Notes under the pieces: generated by a model
What the model saw: the letters and a program-made list of their open reading frames with translations, nothing else
What the model was told of the DNA's origin: nothing
Database searches by the model: none
Assembly: GCA_016288315.1 (NCBI GenBank)
Contig: JAEEYU010000015.1
Coordinates: 1 to 36,865, forward strand
Direction: 5' to 3'
Length of the DNA stretch: 36,865 nucleotides
From: Clostridiaceae bacterium
GTDB taxonomy: Bacteria > Bacillota > Clostridia > Oscillospirales > Acutalibacteraceae
Shown: piece after piece, positions 14,397 through 23,866 of the stretch
How the letters are laid out: each line of letters opens with the position of its first letter
Position numbering within the stretch: the first letter of the stretch is position 1
Program-made: the position numbers and the translations under genes

Positions 14397-16825
14397 TTAA
14401 TATACGGGTTAACCGCTATTGAAGCTATATCCGGCGAGGTCGTCACTCTGCCGTTGAAGGAGTTGTAACCGCTGTTTGAGAGCGTGACGGTGTTTTCACC
14501 CTCCTCAAGGTCAACGTATGCGACCGCAGTCAGAAAATTCATTTCACTGTATGTGTTTACGCACCAGAGATTGTATTCATTTCCACCTGCCGTTATGGTA
14601 ATGTATTCTTCAATCAGGTCAACGTTGTAGTCGTGAAGACCGCCCTCTTCATTGTTGGAATAAAGGAAGGTCACCGCATATTTTCCCGCCTTGGGAGCGG
14701 TAACTCTGAACTCCGCTTTTCCGCCCTCACTCGTTATTCCCGAAAGGCAGCGCCTGCCGCCTGTCTCTTTAATCCGGGCGGTGCCGTAAAGCCCGAGCTC
14801 ATCGGTTGCGGCAACATAAAAATCATCATAACCGCAGGGGCGGACAGTCAGTTCACCGCCGTCTCCCAAAACATAGTTGAATCCCTTTTTAAGGTAGAGC
14901 GTTTTACCGGTGTTCAGACTGTAATATCCGTCGTCCGGCGCAACAACAAGGTATTCTCCGGACTGCTTTTCATATTGATTATAAACTTTTCTTTCTTTCG
15001 CCGTCCTGACAAGCAGACTGTCAAGCACAAAGGTGCCGTCTTTGTGCTTCAGCGTTATTGTGTGTTCGCCCGCGTCAAGATCTTTTGTGAAATCATATTT
15101 TCGCGTGTATTCGCTTTTTATTGTGTTCGGCAGTGAAATTATATCCTCTTCACCGTCAAAAATGAGAACGGCCTTCGCATCTTTTCTGTCTGCGGGGGAG
15201 GGACCGTCGTTGCATTTGCCGTAAATCAGCGAAAGGTCATATCTGCCTTTTTGCGGCACCGTGAACTTCAGCGTTATTCCGTCGCCCTCTTTTTCAAACC
15301 CACCGCACATACCGTTTACCTCACCCGTAGTGCCGTAGGCGCTGTCGTAGGTGTAAGCGCTGCCAAGCAGTGTGCCGTGTTCAAACTCAAATCTTGCGGG
15401 CAGTGTGTCCGCCTCTTCAAAGGGCGCTGAATCGTCGGGCTTTATCGTGACGTGATAAACCGCATTTTTGTCGGGAGATTTAATCTTTATTTTAAGCGAG
15501 TCCGTCGCCTTCACGCTGTAATCGGCAATAACCGTCGGAGCAAAAACCTCGCCCGTCAGCCCCTCGTATGTTACGGCTTCTGTTTTTATTCTCAGTTTTT
15601 TGCTTCCGATAAGCTTTTTCGCATTTTTTACCGCCAGCTGAAAATCGTAGTCACAGCCGCCGCAGATTATGTCTGCCGTTTTGCTCTCATCGTCGTAGGC
15701 GCCGAAGGCGTCAAACTGCGTGTAGTGAAATTTGTCTCTTGCATATTTCACGGTGTTTTCAAAATCCGAGTGCATAAGGTCGATAATTTGTGAATTAACA
15801 AACCTGCCGTTCATGTCGCAATACCACTTGTAAAGCCACCAGTTGCTGTTAGGACAGTTCGCGTTGGTTACCGTGTCGCAGAGATTGTCAGCAAGGCGCC
15901 AGAAGGCAACATTGCCGTAAACGCCCGATGCTTCAATGGATTTAATGTAGTGCAGCATATATTCCGGCACGCCGCATTCAAACATACAGCCGTATTCAGT
16001 TACAATAACCGGTAGTTCGCTTATTCCGAGCGCCTTTTCCAGACGTCTGTATTCTTCAACATGGTCCTGCCACCAGACTGCGGATGTGTCATACAGCTCG
16101 TGATATATCATAACATCGGGCAGGCAGTCGTTGTCTTTGCAGAATTTCAAAAAATGCGTGATTTTGTCAATGTTATAGTCACAGTAGCCGGGTCCGCCTA
16201 TTTTTGCTCCCGGATGTATCGATTTTATAATGTCATACGCCTTTTTCCAAGCGTCATAGAATCTTGCCTTTGCCGCATCGTCAAACTCCGGCCAGCCGTC
16301 GGCGTTCACAGTGCCGAACCACACGCCGTTGTCGCATTCGTTGTATGGGCAATAGACGATTTTATCCGCATATTCCTTTTGCGAAATCTCCGAGGCGCAC
16401 CGCCTGACCTTCGGCAGAAAATCGGTTTTCACAAACTCCTCACAGTCGTAAGTGCCGTTTTTTCGCATTTCCTCAATTTCTTTATGGTTGTAATACCAGG
16501 TCGGGTAACAGTCCTGCAAATATACAACAACATAATCGCAGTTATAAAACTGTTTTGAAACGTCGTCTGCATCGCCGATCGGGTGCTGCAAGCCACCCGG
16601 AACCTTCTGCGAAAGACTTGAAATGTCAAGTGTCCGGACTGCCTCGGATGAAGGCACCTCTTCCTGCGCCAGACCGTAAAGATACCCGCAGGCGCGTGAT
16701 GAAATCTCATCGCCCGTATTTTTCAGGTCAAATTCAGCCGTAGGCGTGAAAAAATAAGGCAGTCCCTGAAGCGCCAGCCCCACGGCTATAAAAAAAGATT
16801 GAATTATGCTTATGATTTTAATCAT
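14393..16825 (-). CDS. Secreted GH39-like glycoside hydrolase with C-terminal carbohydrate-binding-type modules
   Basis: An 810-residue exported enzyme. A signal peptide (about 1-22) leads to a clan GH-A (beta/alpha)8 domain (about 30-400), with acid/base Glu163 in PYNECDNG and nucleophile Glu277 in IVTEYGC; KIGGPGYCDY (about 208-217) is the GGP-type strand seen in GH39 and relatives. The rest (about 470-810) looks like two CBM6/35-type beta-sandwich modules with a linker: YDLSLIYGKC...AGEHTITLKHKDGTFVLDS in the first, and YAVTFLYSNNEEG...EEGENTVTLSNSG in the second. Related families include xylosidases and iduronidases; the substrate is not predictable. A near-consensus promoter (16844-16872) precedes it, and it is monocistronic. 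Confidence 0.78.
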   Translation of the reverse strand: MIKIISIIQSFFIAVGLALQGLPYFFTPTAEFDLKNTGDEISSRACGYLYGLAQEEVPSSEAVRTLDISSLSQKVPGGLQHPIGDADDVSKQFYNCDYVVVYLQDCYPTWYYNHKEIEEMRKNGTYDCEEFVKTDFLPKVRRCASEISQKEYADKIVYCPYNECDNGVWFGTVNADGWPEFDDAAKARFYDAWKKAYDIIKSIHPGAKIGGPGYCDYNIDKITHFLKFCKDNDCLPDVMIYHELYDTSAVWWQDHVEEYRRLEKALGISELPVIVTEYGCMFECGVPEYMLHYIKSIEASGVYGNVAFWRLADNLCDTVTNANCPNSNWWLYKWYCDMNGRFVNSQIIDLMHSDFENTVKYARDKFHYTQFDAFGAYDDESKTADIICGGCDYDFQLAVKNAKKLIGSKKLRIKTEAVTYEGLTGEVFAPTVIADYSVKATDSLKIKIKSPDKNAVYHVTIKPDDSAPFEEADTLPARFEFEHGTLLGSAYTYDSAYGTTGEVNGMCGGFEKEGDGITLKFTVPQKGRYDLSLIYGKCNDGPSPADRKDAKAVLIFDGEEDIISLPNTIKSEYTRKYDFTKDLDAGEHTITLKHKDGTFVLDSLLVRTAKERKVYNQYEKQSGEYLVVAPDDGYYSLNTGKTLYLKKGFNYVLGDGGELTVRPCGYDDFYVAATDELGLYGTARIKETGGRRCLSGITSEGGKAEFRVTAPKAGKYAVTFLYSNNEEGGLHDYNVDLIEEYITITAGGNEYNLWCVNTYSEMNFLTAVAYVDLEEGENTVTLSNSGYNSFNGRVTTSPDIASIAVNPYIK

Positions 16826-16843
16826 TATATAATCACCGCTTTC

Positions 16844-16872
16844 ATTTTACATACTGCAATAAATCTTGTCAA
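16844..16872 (-). promoter_or_regulatory. Promoter of the GH39-like gene
   Basis: On the minus strand: perfect TTGACA (16872-16867), 17-bp spacer, TAAAAT (16849-16844). Confidence 0.7.
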
Positions 16873-16884
16873 CGGCGACAAAAG

Positions 16885-16913
16885 AAAAAGCACGTCCTCC
16901 GACGTGCTTTTTT
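16885..16913. terminator. Terminator of the dnaD-dnaI-tex unit
   Basis: AAAAAGCACGTC (16885-16896) and GACGTGCTTTTT (16901-16912) with a CTCC loop; symmetric, with a T or A run on either side. It directly follows the tex stop on the minus strand. Confidence 0.85.
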
Positions 16914-16921
16914 ATGTTATA

Positions 16922-19096
16922 TTACGCCTCTTTCTTCTGCGGTTCAAGCATCGTCAGCGAGATTCTGCCCTTCGCCGTGTCAACGGCAATTACCCAGACC
17001 TTTACTATCTGCCCGACCTTCAGAACATCCATAGGGTGCTTTATAAACTTGTTCGTGATTTTGGAAATGTGAACAAGTCCGTCCTGATGAACGCCGATGT
17101 CTATAAACGCACCGAAATCGGTAACGTTTCTGACCGTTCCCGTCAGTTCCATGCCCGGCTTGAGGTCCGAAATCTCCATAACGTCAGTTCTCAGAACGGG
17201 GGCGGGGAGCTCGTCTCTCGGGTCTCTGCCCGGTTGCAGAAGCTCCTTGACAATGTCTCTGAGAGTGGGAACGCCCGTGCCGATTTTACCGGCAACCTTC
17301 TCTTCGCCGAAGAGCTTTACCTTTGCATCCAGATCGCCTATATTCCCGTCTTTTACATCTTTTTTGTCATAGCCGCACAGTTCGAGAAGACCGTTTGCCG
17401 CATCATAGCTTTCGGGGTGAACGCCCGTGTTGTCAAGCACGTTTTTGCTCTCGGCTATTCTCATAAAGCCGGCGCACTGTTCAAACGCCTTTGCACCGAG
17501 CTTGGGAACCTTTTTAAGCTGAGCGCGTGATGAAAAAGCTCCGTTTTCCTCACGGAAGGCAACAATGTTTTTCGCTATGGATGAGTTTATTCCGGAAACT
17601 CTTGAGAGCAGGGGAGCGGATGCCGTGTTGAGGTCAACGCCTACCGAGTTTACCGCATCCTCGACCACGCCGTTAAGCGCTGCGTCAAGCTCCTTCGGCG
17701 GCATATCGTGCTGATACTGACCGACGCCTATTGCCTTGGGGTCGATTTTAACAAGCTCCGCAAGCGGGTCCTGCAGGCGTCTTGCAATCGAAACAGCGCT
17801 TCTCAGCGAAACATCATACTGCGGGAACTCCTCCGCCGCAAGCTTTGATGCCGAATAAACCGAAGCGCCCGCCTCGCTGACTACCATATATGAAATGCCG
17901 GCATTCAGCTCTTTTATGAGACCGGCAGCAAACATCTCAGTCTCCTTTGATGCTGTGCCGTTGCCGATTGAAATACAGGTAACCCCGTATTTTGCAATAA
18001 AGCCCTTGAGCAGCTTTTTCGCCTGCTCCTTCTGAACGTCCGAATGCATGTTGGTAACATAGATAACGCCCGTGTCAAGCACCTTGCCCGTCGGGTCAAC
18101 AACGGCAACCTTGCAGCCCGTTCTGTAGCCGGGGTCAAGCCCGATAACCGTTCTGCCCTTGAGCGGTGGCTCAAGAAGAAGATTTTTCGTGTTGCCTGCA
18201 AACACTTTTATCGCCTTTGCGCAGGCGGCTTCGGTGAGCATATTTCTTGTCTCGCGCTCAACCGAAGGGTAAATAAGGCGCGTGTATGCGTCGGCGCCCG
18301 CCTCGCGCACCGCCTCGGTGCAGGGGGAGCCGTTTGACGCCAGGGTAACGCTCGTGATAACGTTTGAAGCTTTTACACTGTCAAGAGTTACGCTGACCTT
18401 GAGGAATTTTTCACGTTCGCCGCGGTCGATTGCTAGCACTCTGTGTTCCGCTATTTTTTTGACATCCTCTTTGAAATCGTAATATGTTTCATAAACGCTC
18501 TCGGCATTCGGGTCAACTGCAGTAACATTTACAACGCCCGCAACCTCAAAAAGATTGCGCAGCCGTCTGCGAATGTCGGCATTGTCCGAGATGTTTTCGG
18601 CAATTATATCCATAGCGCCCGCAAGCGCTTCCTCAGCCGTTGCAACGCCGAGCTCTTCATTGATATATTCCTTTGCCATGTCAATCGGGAATCCGCTGTC
18701 CGCCCTCTGCTCATAGATAGCATCCGCAAGCGGCTCGAGACCCTTTTCTTTAGCTATTGATGCCCTTGTTCTTCTCTTGGGACGGAACGGACGGTAGATG
18801 TCCTCAATCTCCGCGAGCGTTTTTGCGTTGTCAAGAGAAGCGGAGATTTCATCCGTCATTTTCTCCTGCTGAGTTATGAGGTTACGCACTTCCTCGCGCC
18901 TGTTTTCAAGGTTACGCAGATATTCCAGACGCTCCGAAATCTGCCTGATAATCTGGTCGTCAAGTGTGCCGTGCGCCTCTTTTCTGTATCGCGCAATAAA
19001 CGGCACCGTGTTGCCGTCGTCAAGCAGGGCAACCGTGTTTTCAACCTGCCAGCGCTGTAAACCGAACTGCTGTGTAATCTGGCCGATAATATCCAT
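16922..19096 (-). CDS. tex: RNA-binding transcription accessory protein Tex
   Basis: A 724-residue Tex/Spt6-like protein of normal length. The N-terminal helical region opens with VENTVALLDDGNTVPFIARYRKE (the conserved block near 18-40 spans the family start). A YqgF/RNase H-like domain is seen at VIGLDPGYRTGCK (317-329), helix-hairpin-helix motifs at SVGVDLNTASAPLLSRV and nearby, and a C-terminal S1 domain with GTVRNVTDFGAFIDIGVH and DGLVHISKI (about 650-678). Tex associates with RNA and the transcription machinery. It starts 15 bases after the dnaI-like stop, with GGAG before ATG 19096. Confidence 0.97.
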   Translation of the reverse strand: MDIIGQITQQFGLQRWQVENTVALLDDGNTVPFIARYRKEAHGTLDDQIIRQISERLEYLRNLENRREEVRNLITQQEKMTDEISASLDNAKTLAEIEDIYRPFRPKRRTRASIAKEKGLEPLADAIYEQRADSGFPIDMAKEYINEELGVATAEEALAGAMDIIAENISDNADIRRRLRNLFEVAGVVNVTAVDPNAESVYETYYDFKEDVKKIAEHRVLAIDRGEREKFLKVSVTLDSVKASNVITSVTLASNGSPCTEAVREAGADAYTRLIYPSVERETRNMLTEAACAKAIKVFAGNTKNLLLEPPLKGRTVIGLDPGYRTGCKVAVVDPTGKVLDTGVIYVTNMHSDVQKEQAKKLLKGFIAKYGVTCISIGNGTASKETEMFAAGLIKELNAGISYMVVSEAGASVYSASKLAAEEFPQYDVSLRSAVSIARRLQDPLAELVKIDPKAIGVGQYQHDMPPKELDAALNGVVEDAVNSVGVDLNTASAPLLSRVSGINSSIAKNIVAFREENGAFSSRAQLKKVPKLGAKAFEQCAGFMRIAESKNVLDNTGVHPESYDAANGLLELCGYDKKDVKDGNIGDLDAKVKLFGEEKVAGKIGTGVPTLRDIVKELLQPGRDPRDELPAPVLRTDVMEISDLKPGMELTGTVRNVTDFGAFIDIGVHQDGLVHISKITNKFIKHPMDVLKVGQIVKVWVIAVDTAKGRISLTMLEPQKKEA

Positions 19097-19111
19097 AAAT
19101 CATTCTCCGTG

Positions 19112-20101
19112 TCAGTAATTCTTTTTTATCTGTCTTATATCGCTTCCGAAAAACTGAATGTATCGGTAGTTGCCGATAATTCTTGACGCTATGCGCTCGG
19201 AATAAATCTTTTCAACCGCCTCAATGTCAAGGTTGCTGTTGATTATTACGGGAAGATTCCTGTTGAGGCGCGAGTTGATGACATTGTAAACCGCCGAGAC
19301 CGTAAACTGCGTGCAGAACTCCGTTCCGAAATCGTCGATTATCAGCAGGTCACACCTTATGAGCTCGTCCTGCGCACCGTCGTTTGCGTTGTCCCTCGAA
19401 CTTGAAAAATGCTCTTTTTCAAGTCTTCTGAGCAGGTTTGAGGATGAGTCGAAAATAACCTGATATCCGTTTTTTGCAACCTCTCCCGCTATTGCGGATG
19501 CAAGGTGAGTCTTGCCGAGCCCCGTGCTGCCCCAAAGATAAAGACTGTCGGAGTCAAGGTCAAAATCCTCCGCATAATTTTTGCAGAAATTGTAAACCTG
19601 CTCCATCCTTGCGCGCGGCGAAACTCCTGTTGCCTCATCCGGTTCGTCAGGGTAATAGTCAAGACGGAAATTGTCAAAAGAAGCCCTGCCCACAGGGGAG
19701 TTGGAGCGCAGGGAGCCGAAAGCAACTTCTTTGAGAAGCGCCAGACGGCAGGAGCAGCTGTCTCCGTTTATGTAGCCGGTGTCTTTGCAGTCGGGGCAGG
19801 TATATTTTGTTTCAAGAAAATCCCGCTCATATCCTTTTGCCTCAAGAAGGTCGCCGATTTCTTTTTGTATTTCAAGATTTTTTTCGGAAATATCTTTTAT
19901 CAGACTGCCCGCATCACCGCCCGAGCCGAGACTTTTTATAACCTCGGTCATGGTGCTTGCAAGCTTTCTGCGCAAAACCGCAACAGCGGGTATTTCTGCA
20001 ATAATCTGCTCCGTGCGCTCAAGCTGCTGCGATTCCGCAGCCGTTTTTCTCTCTGCAAGAATCCGCTCGACAGCCGCAAGTGTTTCACGGGTGTAACTCA
20101 T
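19112..20101 (-). CDS. DnaI/DnaC-like helicase loader ATPase
   Basis: A 329-residue AAA+ ATPase. A coiled N-terminal region (about 1-98) is followed by a Cys4 zinc-finger-like segment (Cys102, Cys105, Cys116, Cys118), Walker A GSTGLGKTH (191-199) and Walker B LLIIDDFG (252-258). This matches clostridial DnaI-type proteins that load the replicative helicase. It overlaps dnaD by four bases (ATGA), the classic primosome pairing in Firmicutes. The ATG at 20101 has AAAGGA upstream. Confidence 0.9.
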   Translation of the reverse strand: MSYTRETLAAVERILAERKTAAESQQLERTEQIIAEIPAVAVLRRKLASTMTEVIKSLGSGGDAGSLIKDISEKNLEIQKEIGDLLEAKGYERDFLETKYTCPDCKDTGYINGDSCSCRLALLKEVAFGSLRSNSPVGRASFDNFRLDYYPDEPDEATGVSPRARMEQVYNFCKNYAEDFDLDSDSLYLWGSTGLGKTHLASAIAGEVAKNGYQVIFDSSSNLLRRLEKEHFSSSRDNANDGAQDELIRCDLLIIDDFGTEFCTQFTVSAVYNVINSRLNRNLPVIINSNLDIEAVEKIYSERIASRIIGNYRYIQFFGSDIRQIKKNY

Positions 20102-21159
20102 TTTTTCTTCTTCCTTTCATATTGCAGGTCGTCATTGAGAGCCGCCTGCTTGAATGCCTCAAGGTCGTATGAAGCGCCACTTTTTCTGTTCTTTGTTTTT
20201 TCGGGCTTTGCCGTTTCCTTCTTTGCGTCGGCTGCCGCCTTCTTGTGCGCTTCAAGCAGAGCCGGTGTGCTTATTCCCTGCTCATGCCAGTTTGTCAGAA
20301 CCTTATCCATATACGGGAAGCTCATTTTCGTCGTGTGGTCCGCCATCTCCTCATAAGCGAGGTAAATCATATCGGGCGTGAATTTGTATTCGCCGTTCCA
20401 TTTTGCGAGCAATTCCGTCTGTGTCTTTGTCGGGCGCGGATTTGTTATGTTTGCCATTTCGGCAAATTCCTTCCACACTCTGTCCGCACTGCGGAGCTTT
20501 GCGATTTTTTCATCCGCCTTCTCAATTGTGTCAATCTCATTTTCTCCCCAGTTTCTTCCGACAGATGAAAGGTAGGAGTTGTTTGTTTTGCCGATTGAAA
20601 CACAGTAGTCAAGCAGCATGAAAATAACCTCAACGGGCAGACCGTCGTAATCATGCATCATCAGCAGAACGCACTGCATATCATAGCCGATTGTTTTGCC
20701 GAGCTTGACCTGCGCCTCGCGGAACAGATAACTTATCTCCGATGATTCCTCCGCCCTTTGAGCAATCTCGTCAATGGAGGGCTTTGAATATTCACGCTCA
20801 GCGGCGTCAGGCACAGCCGCAGCAGCGGGAGCGGCAGGGACGGCGGGTGCGGCACTGACTTTTGAGGAAGCCGCCCTTGAAGCCGGTTTTGCGTCGGAAG
20901 CCGGCTTTGCGGGTGCAGGGGAGTCATCACATAACAAAACCCCCGTCAATACCCAGTATTGCAGGTAGTCGTAAGCGTCGTCCGCCTTCATTTTAAGCGC
21001 CTTGCACATCTCGTCAATGTCGGGGTTGTCGGGCGAGTTGCGCATTATCCATAAAAGCACCTTCAGTTGGTGCTCGTTTGCAAGCCTTATGTGCTTGTCA
21101 ACTATGGATGAAGGAATCCTGAAAGAGGAGTCCATCTCATTCTGATTGATTCTGAACAT
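20098..21159 (-). CDS. DnaD-domain replication initiation protein
   Basis: A 353-residue DnaD/DnaB-type primosome protein. An N-terminal winged helix (about 10-80) contains IPSSIVDKHIRLANEHQLKV (about 16-35 region). An Ala/Pro-rich linker (about 80-125) follows, then two DnaD-like C-terminal helical domains (about 130-215 and 225-300) with the family motif YLSSVGRNWGENEI (about 196-209) and FPYMDKVLTNWHEQGI (about 283-298, the YxxxIxxxW-type helix). The basic tail ends in KKKK. The ATG at 21159 is chosen because GGAG (21168-21171) lies upstream; the GTG at 21168 overlaps that site. It heads a three-gene unit with the loader and tex. Confidence 0.92.
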   Translation of the reverse strand: MFRINQNEMDSSFRIPSSIVDKHIRLANEHQLKVLLWIMRNSPDNPDIDEMCKALKMKADDAYDYLQYWVLTGVLLCDDSPAPAKPASDAKPASRAASSKVSAAPAVPAAPAAAAVPDAAEREYSKPSIDEIAQRAEESSEISYLFREAQVKLGKTIGYDMQCVLLMMHDYDGLPVEVIFMLLDYCVSIGKTNNSYLSSVGRNWGENEIDTIEKADEKIAKLRSADRVWKEFAEMANITNPRPTKTQTELLAKWNGEYKFTPDMIYLAYEEMADHTTKMSFPYMDKVLTNWHEQGISTPALLEAHKKAAADAKKETAKPEKTKNRKSGASYDLEAFKQAALNDDLQYERKKKK

Positions 21160-21464
21160 TAAAAACACTCCGGGATTAAACCGCTTCTACGGCATTATAT
21201 TATACTGCTATATTATACTAAAAACCCGGAAAAAATAAAACAGCAAAATCTCAAATAAAAGCATTTTCGTTATTCCCCGAAAAAAGCAGAAAAAAACAAC
21301 AATCTGTAGGGTCGGATTATCCGTCAACCACAATTTATTCGGCAAAATTCATAAAAAACAGCACATCACCCGTTCTGTCGCAAAGATTTCTGTGCACATT
21401 GAATTGTAAAACCGGTTATGATATAATCATCAATACCGAATGAGTTTTAACGGGGTGATGCTCT
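21160..21464. other. Divergent intergenic region, dnaD / rhamnosidase
   Basis: These 305 bases hold no gene. Near dnaD there are two tandem TATAATATA-like -10 sequences on the minus strand (about 21205-21222), flanked by a CCGGG/CCCGG inverted pair. The plus-strand promoter for the rhamnosidase is at 21399-21427. The middle is AT-rich with no recognisable structure. Confidence 0.6.
21399..21427 (+). promoter_or_regulatory. Promoter of the rhamnosidase-esterase unit
   Basis: TTGAAT (21399-21404), 17-bp spacer, TATAAT (21422-21427). A Shine-Dalgarno GGGGTGAT (21452-21459) follows, five bases before the ACG at 21465. Confidence 0.75.
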
Positions 21465-23831
21465 ACGAACAGAATTATTTCATTCTTTCTGGCGGTAATC
21501 GCATTTTTTTCATCTCTTTTCGGAGGAGGGCTTGACATAAAACCGTATTTTAAAAATGATTACAAAATTCCCGAAAGTGTTGTGCCGTATTCACGCATTG
21601 ACACAGCGCCGAAAACCGATTGGAAGGCGAATTTCATCTGGGATTCATCCGACGGCAGTGAAGAAAACGTCTGGATGTGCTTCCGCAAAACCGTTGACCT
21701 TGCCGAAGCGCCCGGAACGCTTACGGCGTTTATTTCCGCCGATTCAAGATACTGGCTTTACATCAACGGCAAAGCCGTTGTGTTTGAAGGCAGTGTCAAA
21801 AGAGGTCCGACACCTGCCGACAGTTATTTTGACAGCGTTGACATCGGTCCTTATTTAAAATCAGGCAAAAACATAATCTGTGCGCTTGTGTGGTATTGGG
21901 GCAAGAATACCAGCTTCTCCAACACTGACAGCGGCAAAGCCGGCTTCCTTTTTGAAGCGGGCAACACAGTTTCCGACAGTAGCTGGAAGGTCTGCCGCCA
22001 CCCCGCATACCTGAAAGATAACGGTCTCTCTCAGCCCAATTACAGACTGCCCGAATCAAATATTTATTTTGATGCACGTAAGGATATCGGCGACTGGACT
22101 TCTCCCGGCTTTGATGACAGTGCCTGGAAAAACGCAAAAGAAAACGGAAAGGGCGGCTGCGCTCCGTGGGGCAGATTATACCCCCGCGGCATCCCTCTTC
22201 TCAAAGATTACGGTCTGAAAGATTATAAAAACTCCGACCTTTATAAGGGTCGCACAATACTTGTCAAAAAAGCAATAACCCTCGATATTCCATATAATGC
22301 GCAGTGCACTCCCTATCTTAAAGTCGAATCAAAAGCCGGCAAAAAGATAAGAATTTTAACCGAGAACACCTGGCTGGGTTCCGTCAGCGACACATATATA
22401 ACAAAAGACGGCGTGCAGGAATTTGAGGCGCTCGGCTGGTTTAACGGTGAGCATATAACCTATGAAATGCCTGCGGGGGTTAAGATTCTCGAACTGAAAT
22501 ACAGAGAAACCGGATATAACACGGAATTCTCGGGTATGTTTGAATGCGGAGATGAAAAACTCAATTCACTCTGGCAGAAATCCCTGCGCACTCTCTATGT
22601 TACCATGCGTGACAATTATATGGACTGCCCCGACAGAGAAAGAGCCCAGTGGTGGGGCGATGTAACAAACGAAATGGCAATGACGATGTATTCGCTTGAC
22701 GCAAACGCTTATCTTCTCTACCAGAAGGGCGTCGCTTCAATGCTCGGTCACATAGACGCTTCCACAAACGTTTTGCAGACAGTTGTTCCCTCAACAGAAG
22801 GCTATTTTGAACTCCCCGTTCAACAGCTTGCGGGTGTCTGCGGTTTCTGGACTTACTATCTTTATACGGGTGACAGAGATTTCATAAGCTCGGTTTATGA
22901 TGCTGCAGTCAACTATGTCAACCTCTGGTCAATCGCAGACAATAACCTTGTCAATCACCGCGCCGGCTCATGGGACTGGCTCGACTGGGGCAGCTTTGCC
23001 GATGTTGCCGCCATCGAAAACGCCTGGTATTACTACGCCCTTTCCTGCATAAAAAACATGGCTGAGGTTCTCGGCAAAAACAGCAGCGACCTCGAAGCAA
23101 AAATGAGCAGGATTAAAACAGGCTACGCCTCCCTCTGGACGGGCGGCGGCTATAAAAGCAAAGATGTTATTTCTCCCGACGACAGGGCAAACGCACTCGC
23201 CGTCATTTCGGGACTTGCCGAAAAAGAAAAATACGGCGTAATCACTTCCGTCCTGACAAAAAAGAAAAATTCAAGCCCTTATATGGAGTTCTATGTGCTT
23301 GAAGCGCTTTGCCGTATGGGAAAATACGAAGAGGCACGGGCGCGTATGCTGCAGAGATACGGCGATATGATAGAAGAGGATTACTCCACTCTCTGGGAGG
23401 GCTGGACCAAGGCGGACGGCACCATGAATCACGCCTGGTCGGGCGGACCTATGGTTATTATGAGCAAATACTTTGCGGGCATAAGACCTTTGAAAGCGGG
23501 CTATTCCGAATTCATCATAAAACCTCAGATGTCAGAGCCCGATACAATTAAATGTGTTGTTCCGTCGGTCATAGGTTATATAACCGTAACCGAAACCAGA
23601 ACCGGTGCTTCTTTTGTTCTTGATGCATCAGTGCCTGCAGGCACAAAGGCGCTTGTCTGTGTGCCGTATTCCGACGGGCAGTCGGTAAAGCTCAACGGCA
23701 GCGTTATTTGCAAGAACAACAGCTTTGCCGGAGCGGATAACGTCGCTTTCGTCGAAGCGGACGGCGGCTTTGCCGTGTTTTCTGTAACCGCCGCTGAAAA
23801 CACCGACCTGCATTTTGAAGCGGTCGGATAA
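21465..23831 (+). CDS. Secreted GH78-like alpha-L-rhamnosidase with apparent ACG start
   Basis: From 21465 the frame encodes 788 residues. A basic start (NR) and hydrophobic IISFFLAVIAFFSSLFGGG form a signal peptide, followed by N-terminal beta domains and an (alpha/alpha)6 barrel with DCPDRERAQWWGD (about 387-399), the GH78 signature carrying the general acid Glu. WEGWTKADGTMNHAWSGG and a C-terminal beta domain follow, as in bacterial rhamnosidases. The enzyme would release rhamnose from plant glycans outside the cell. No ATG, GTG or TTG exists at the signal-peptide start: only ACG (21465-21467), five bases after GGGGTGAT. The first regular in-frame start, GTG at 21582, has no ribosome binding site and would remove the signal peptide. 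The start may be genuine ACG, a mutation or a base-calling error. Confidence 0.8.
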   Translation, partial: TNRIISFFLAVIAFFSSLFGGGLDIKPYFKNDYKIPESVVPYSRIDTAPKTDWKANFIWDSSDGSEENVWMCFRKTVDLAEAPGTLTAFISADSRYWLYINGKAVVFEGSVKRGPTPADSYFDSVDIGPYLKSGKNIICALVWYWGKNTSFSNTDSGKAGFLFEAGNTVSDSSWKVCRHPAYLKDNGLSQPNYRLPESNIYFDARKDIGDWTSPGFDDSAWKNAKENGKGGCAPWGRLYPRGIPLLKDYGLKDYKNSDLYKGRTILVKKAITLDIPYNAQCTPYLKVESKAGKKIRILTENTWLGSVSDTYITKDGVQEFEALGWFNGEHITYEMPAGVKILELKYRETGYNTEFSGMFECGDEKLNSLWQKSLRTLYVTMRDNYMDCPDRERAQWWGDVTNEMAMTMYSLDANAYLLYQKGVASMLGHIDASTNVLQTVVPSTEGYFELPVQQLAGVCGFWTYYLYTGDRDFISSVYDAAVNYVNLWSIADNNLVNHRAGSWDWLDWGSFADVAAIENAWYYYALSCIKNMAEVLGKNSSDLEAKMSRIKTGYASLWTGGGYKSKDVISPDDRANALAVISGLAEKEKYGVITSVLTKKKNSSPYMEFYVLEALCRMGKYEEARARMLQRYGDMIEEDYSTLWEGWTKADGTMNHAWSGGPMVIMSKYFAGIRPLKAGYSEFIIKPQMSEPDTIKCVVPSVIGYITVTETRTGASFVLDASVPAGTKALVCVPYSDGQSVKLNGSVICKNNSFAGADNVAFVEADGGFAVFSVTAAENTDLHFEAVG

Positions 23832-23866
23832 AACATTGATTCATCTTAAAAAAGTGAGAATAAAAT

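Noticed and set aside
16799..17530. 243-codon open frame on the plus strand
   Set aside because: Runs through the glycosidase promoter and terminator and antisense to the tex S1 domain.
19505..20356. 283-codon open frame on the plus strand
   Set aside because: Antisense to the dnaI-like and dnaD genes, which overlap in the classic ATGA manner; Phe/Ala-rich product without motifs.
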